DNA from: Streptomyces sp. NBC_01224
GTDB taxonomy: Bacteria > Actinomycetota > Actinomycetes > Streptomycetales > Streptomycetaceae
Assembly: GCF_036002945.1 (NCBI RefSeq)
Contig: NZ_CP108529.1
Location: forward strand, 6,753,001-6,817,000
Length of the DNA: 64,000 nucleotides
Direction: 5' to 3'
Position numbers and translations under genes: made by a program. The notes beneath the pieces are model-generated. The model worked only from the letters and a program-made list of their open reading frames with translations, was not told the origin of the DNA and did not search any database. Within the stretch, counting starts at the first letter, position 1; each line of letters begins with the position of its first letter. This document shows, piece after piece, positions 63,932 through 64,000 of the stretch.

Positions 63932-64000
63932 GGGGTCCGGCTCCGATCGTCTGCGTGGTTCATAGCTTTATTGCTGTGTGCATCGTTCTTATCAGACGAC
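63932..64000. other. Upstream flank of the thioesterase gene
   Basis: Sixty-nine AT-richer bases at the window edge; probably the thioesterase promoter. No further gene visible. Confidence 0.4.

Overview
The window is high-GC DNA with a strong preference for G/C-ending codons, frequent GTG starts, four-base start/stop overlaps and long GC hairpins in place of U-tracts. Gene order and content (trpBA-lgt, gltBD, a Streptomyces-type trypsin, pyk next to an ANTAR regulator and a liv operon) point to a Streptomyces chromosome, mostly core DNA with accessory blocks. All calls come from reading the sequence and from remembered family knowledge; no database search was run.

Layout. 0-3.2 kb, plus strand: end of trpB, trpA, a DsbA-like membrane thiol oxidoreductase, lgt. 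3.4-11.4 kb, minus strand: a seven-gene translationally coupled operon with four paralogous ADP-ribosylglycohydrolases, a PfkB sugar kinase, a CaiB-type CoA transferase and a CitE-type lyase. 11.4-12.4 kb: a large inverted repeat and a VIT/CCC1 metal transporter. 12.7-19 kb: gltBD behind a GlnR-box-like sequence. 19-22.2 kb: rhomboid protease, VWA protein coupled to HutD, a PPOX flavoprotein.

22.1-34.9 kb is the most interesting region: two divergent gene blocks (acyl-CoA dehydrogenase pair, enoyl-CoA hydratase / IpdF-like SDR, KstR2-like TetR, FadA6-like thiolase; and EchA20, IpdA, IpdB, IpdC / a second SDR) that match the mycobacterial KstR2 regulon for degrading steroid rings C and D (HIP catabolism). 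Both divergent promoters carry nearly the same operator, close to the KstR2 consensus. The two blocks are split by a cold-shock protein and a DEAD-box helicase.

35-44.4 kb is mixed accessory DNA: an HExxH protein, a secreted trypsin, a GH35 beta-galactosidase with a divergent AraC regulator and three repeated operator-like sites, a chorismate mutase, membrane proteins, a TetR/hydrolase pair and two orphan hypotheticals. 44.7-53.7 kb: MarR regulator, aminopeptidase N, a siderophore-type decarboxylase/N-hydroxylase pair without the usual partners, a TAT-exported 5'-nucleotidase and a SIMPL protein. 53.8-64 kb returns to core genes: pyk, an inserted LAGLIDADG endonuclease gene beside an odd tRNA with a CAA anticodon, a PdtaR-like ANTAR regulator, the livKHMGF branched-chain amino acid ABC operon and a PaaI-type thioesterase.
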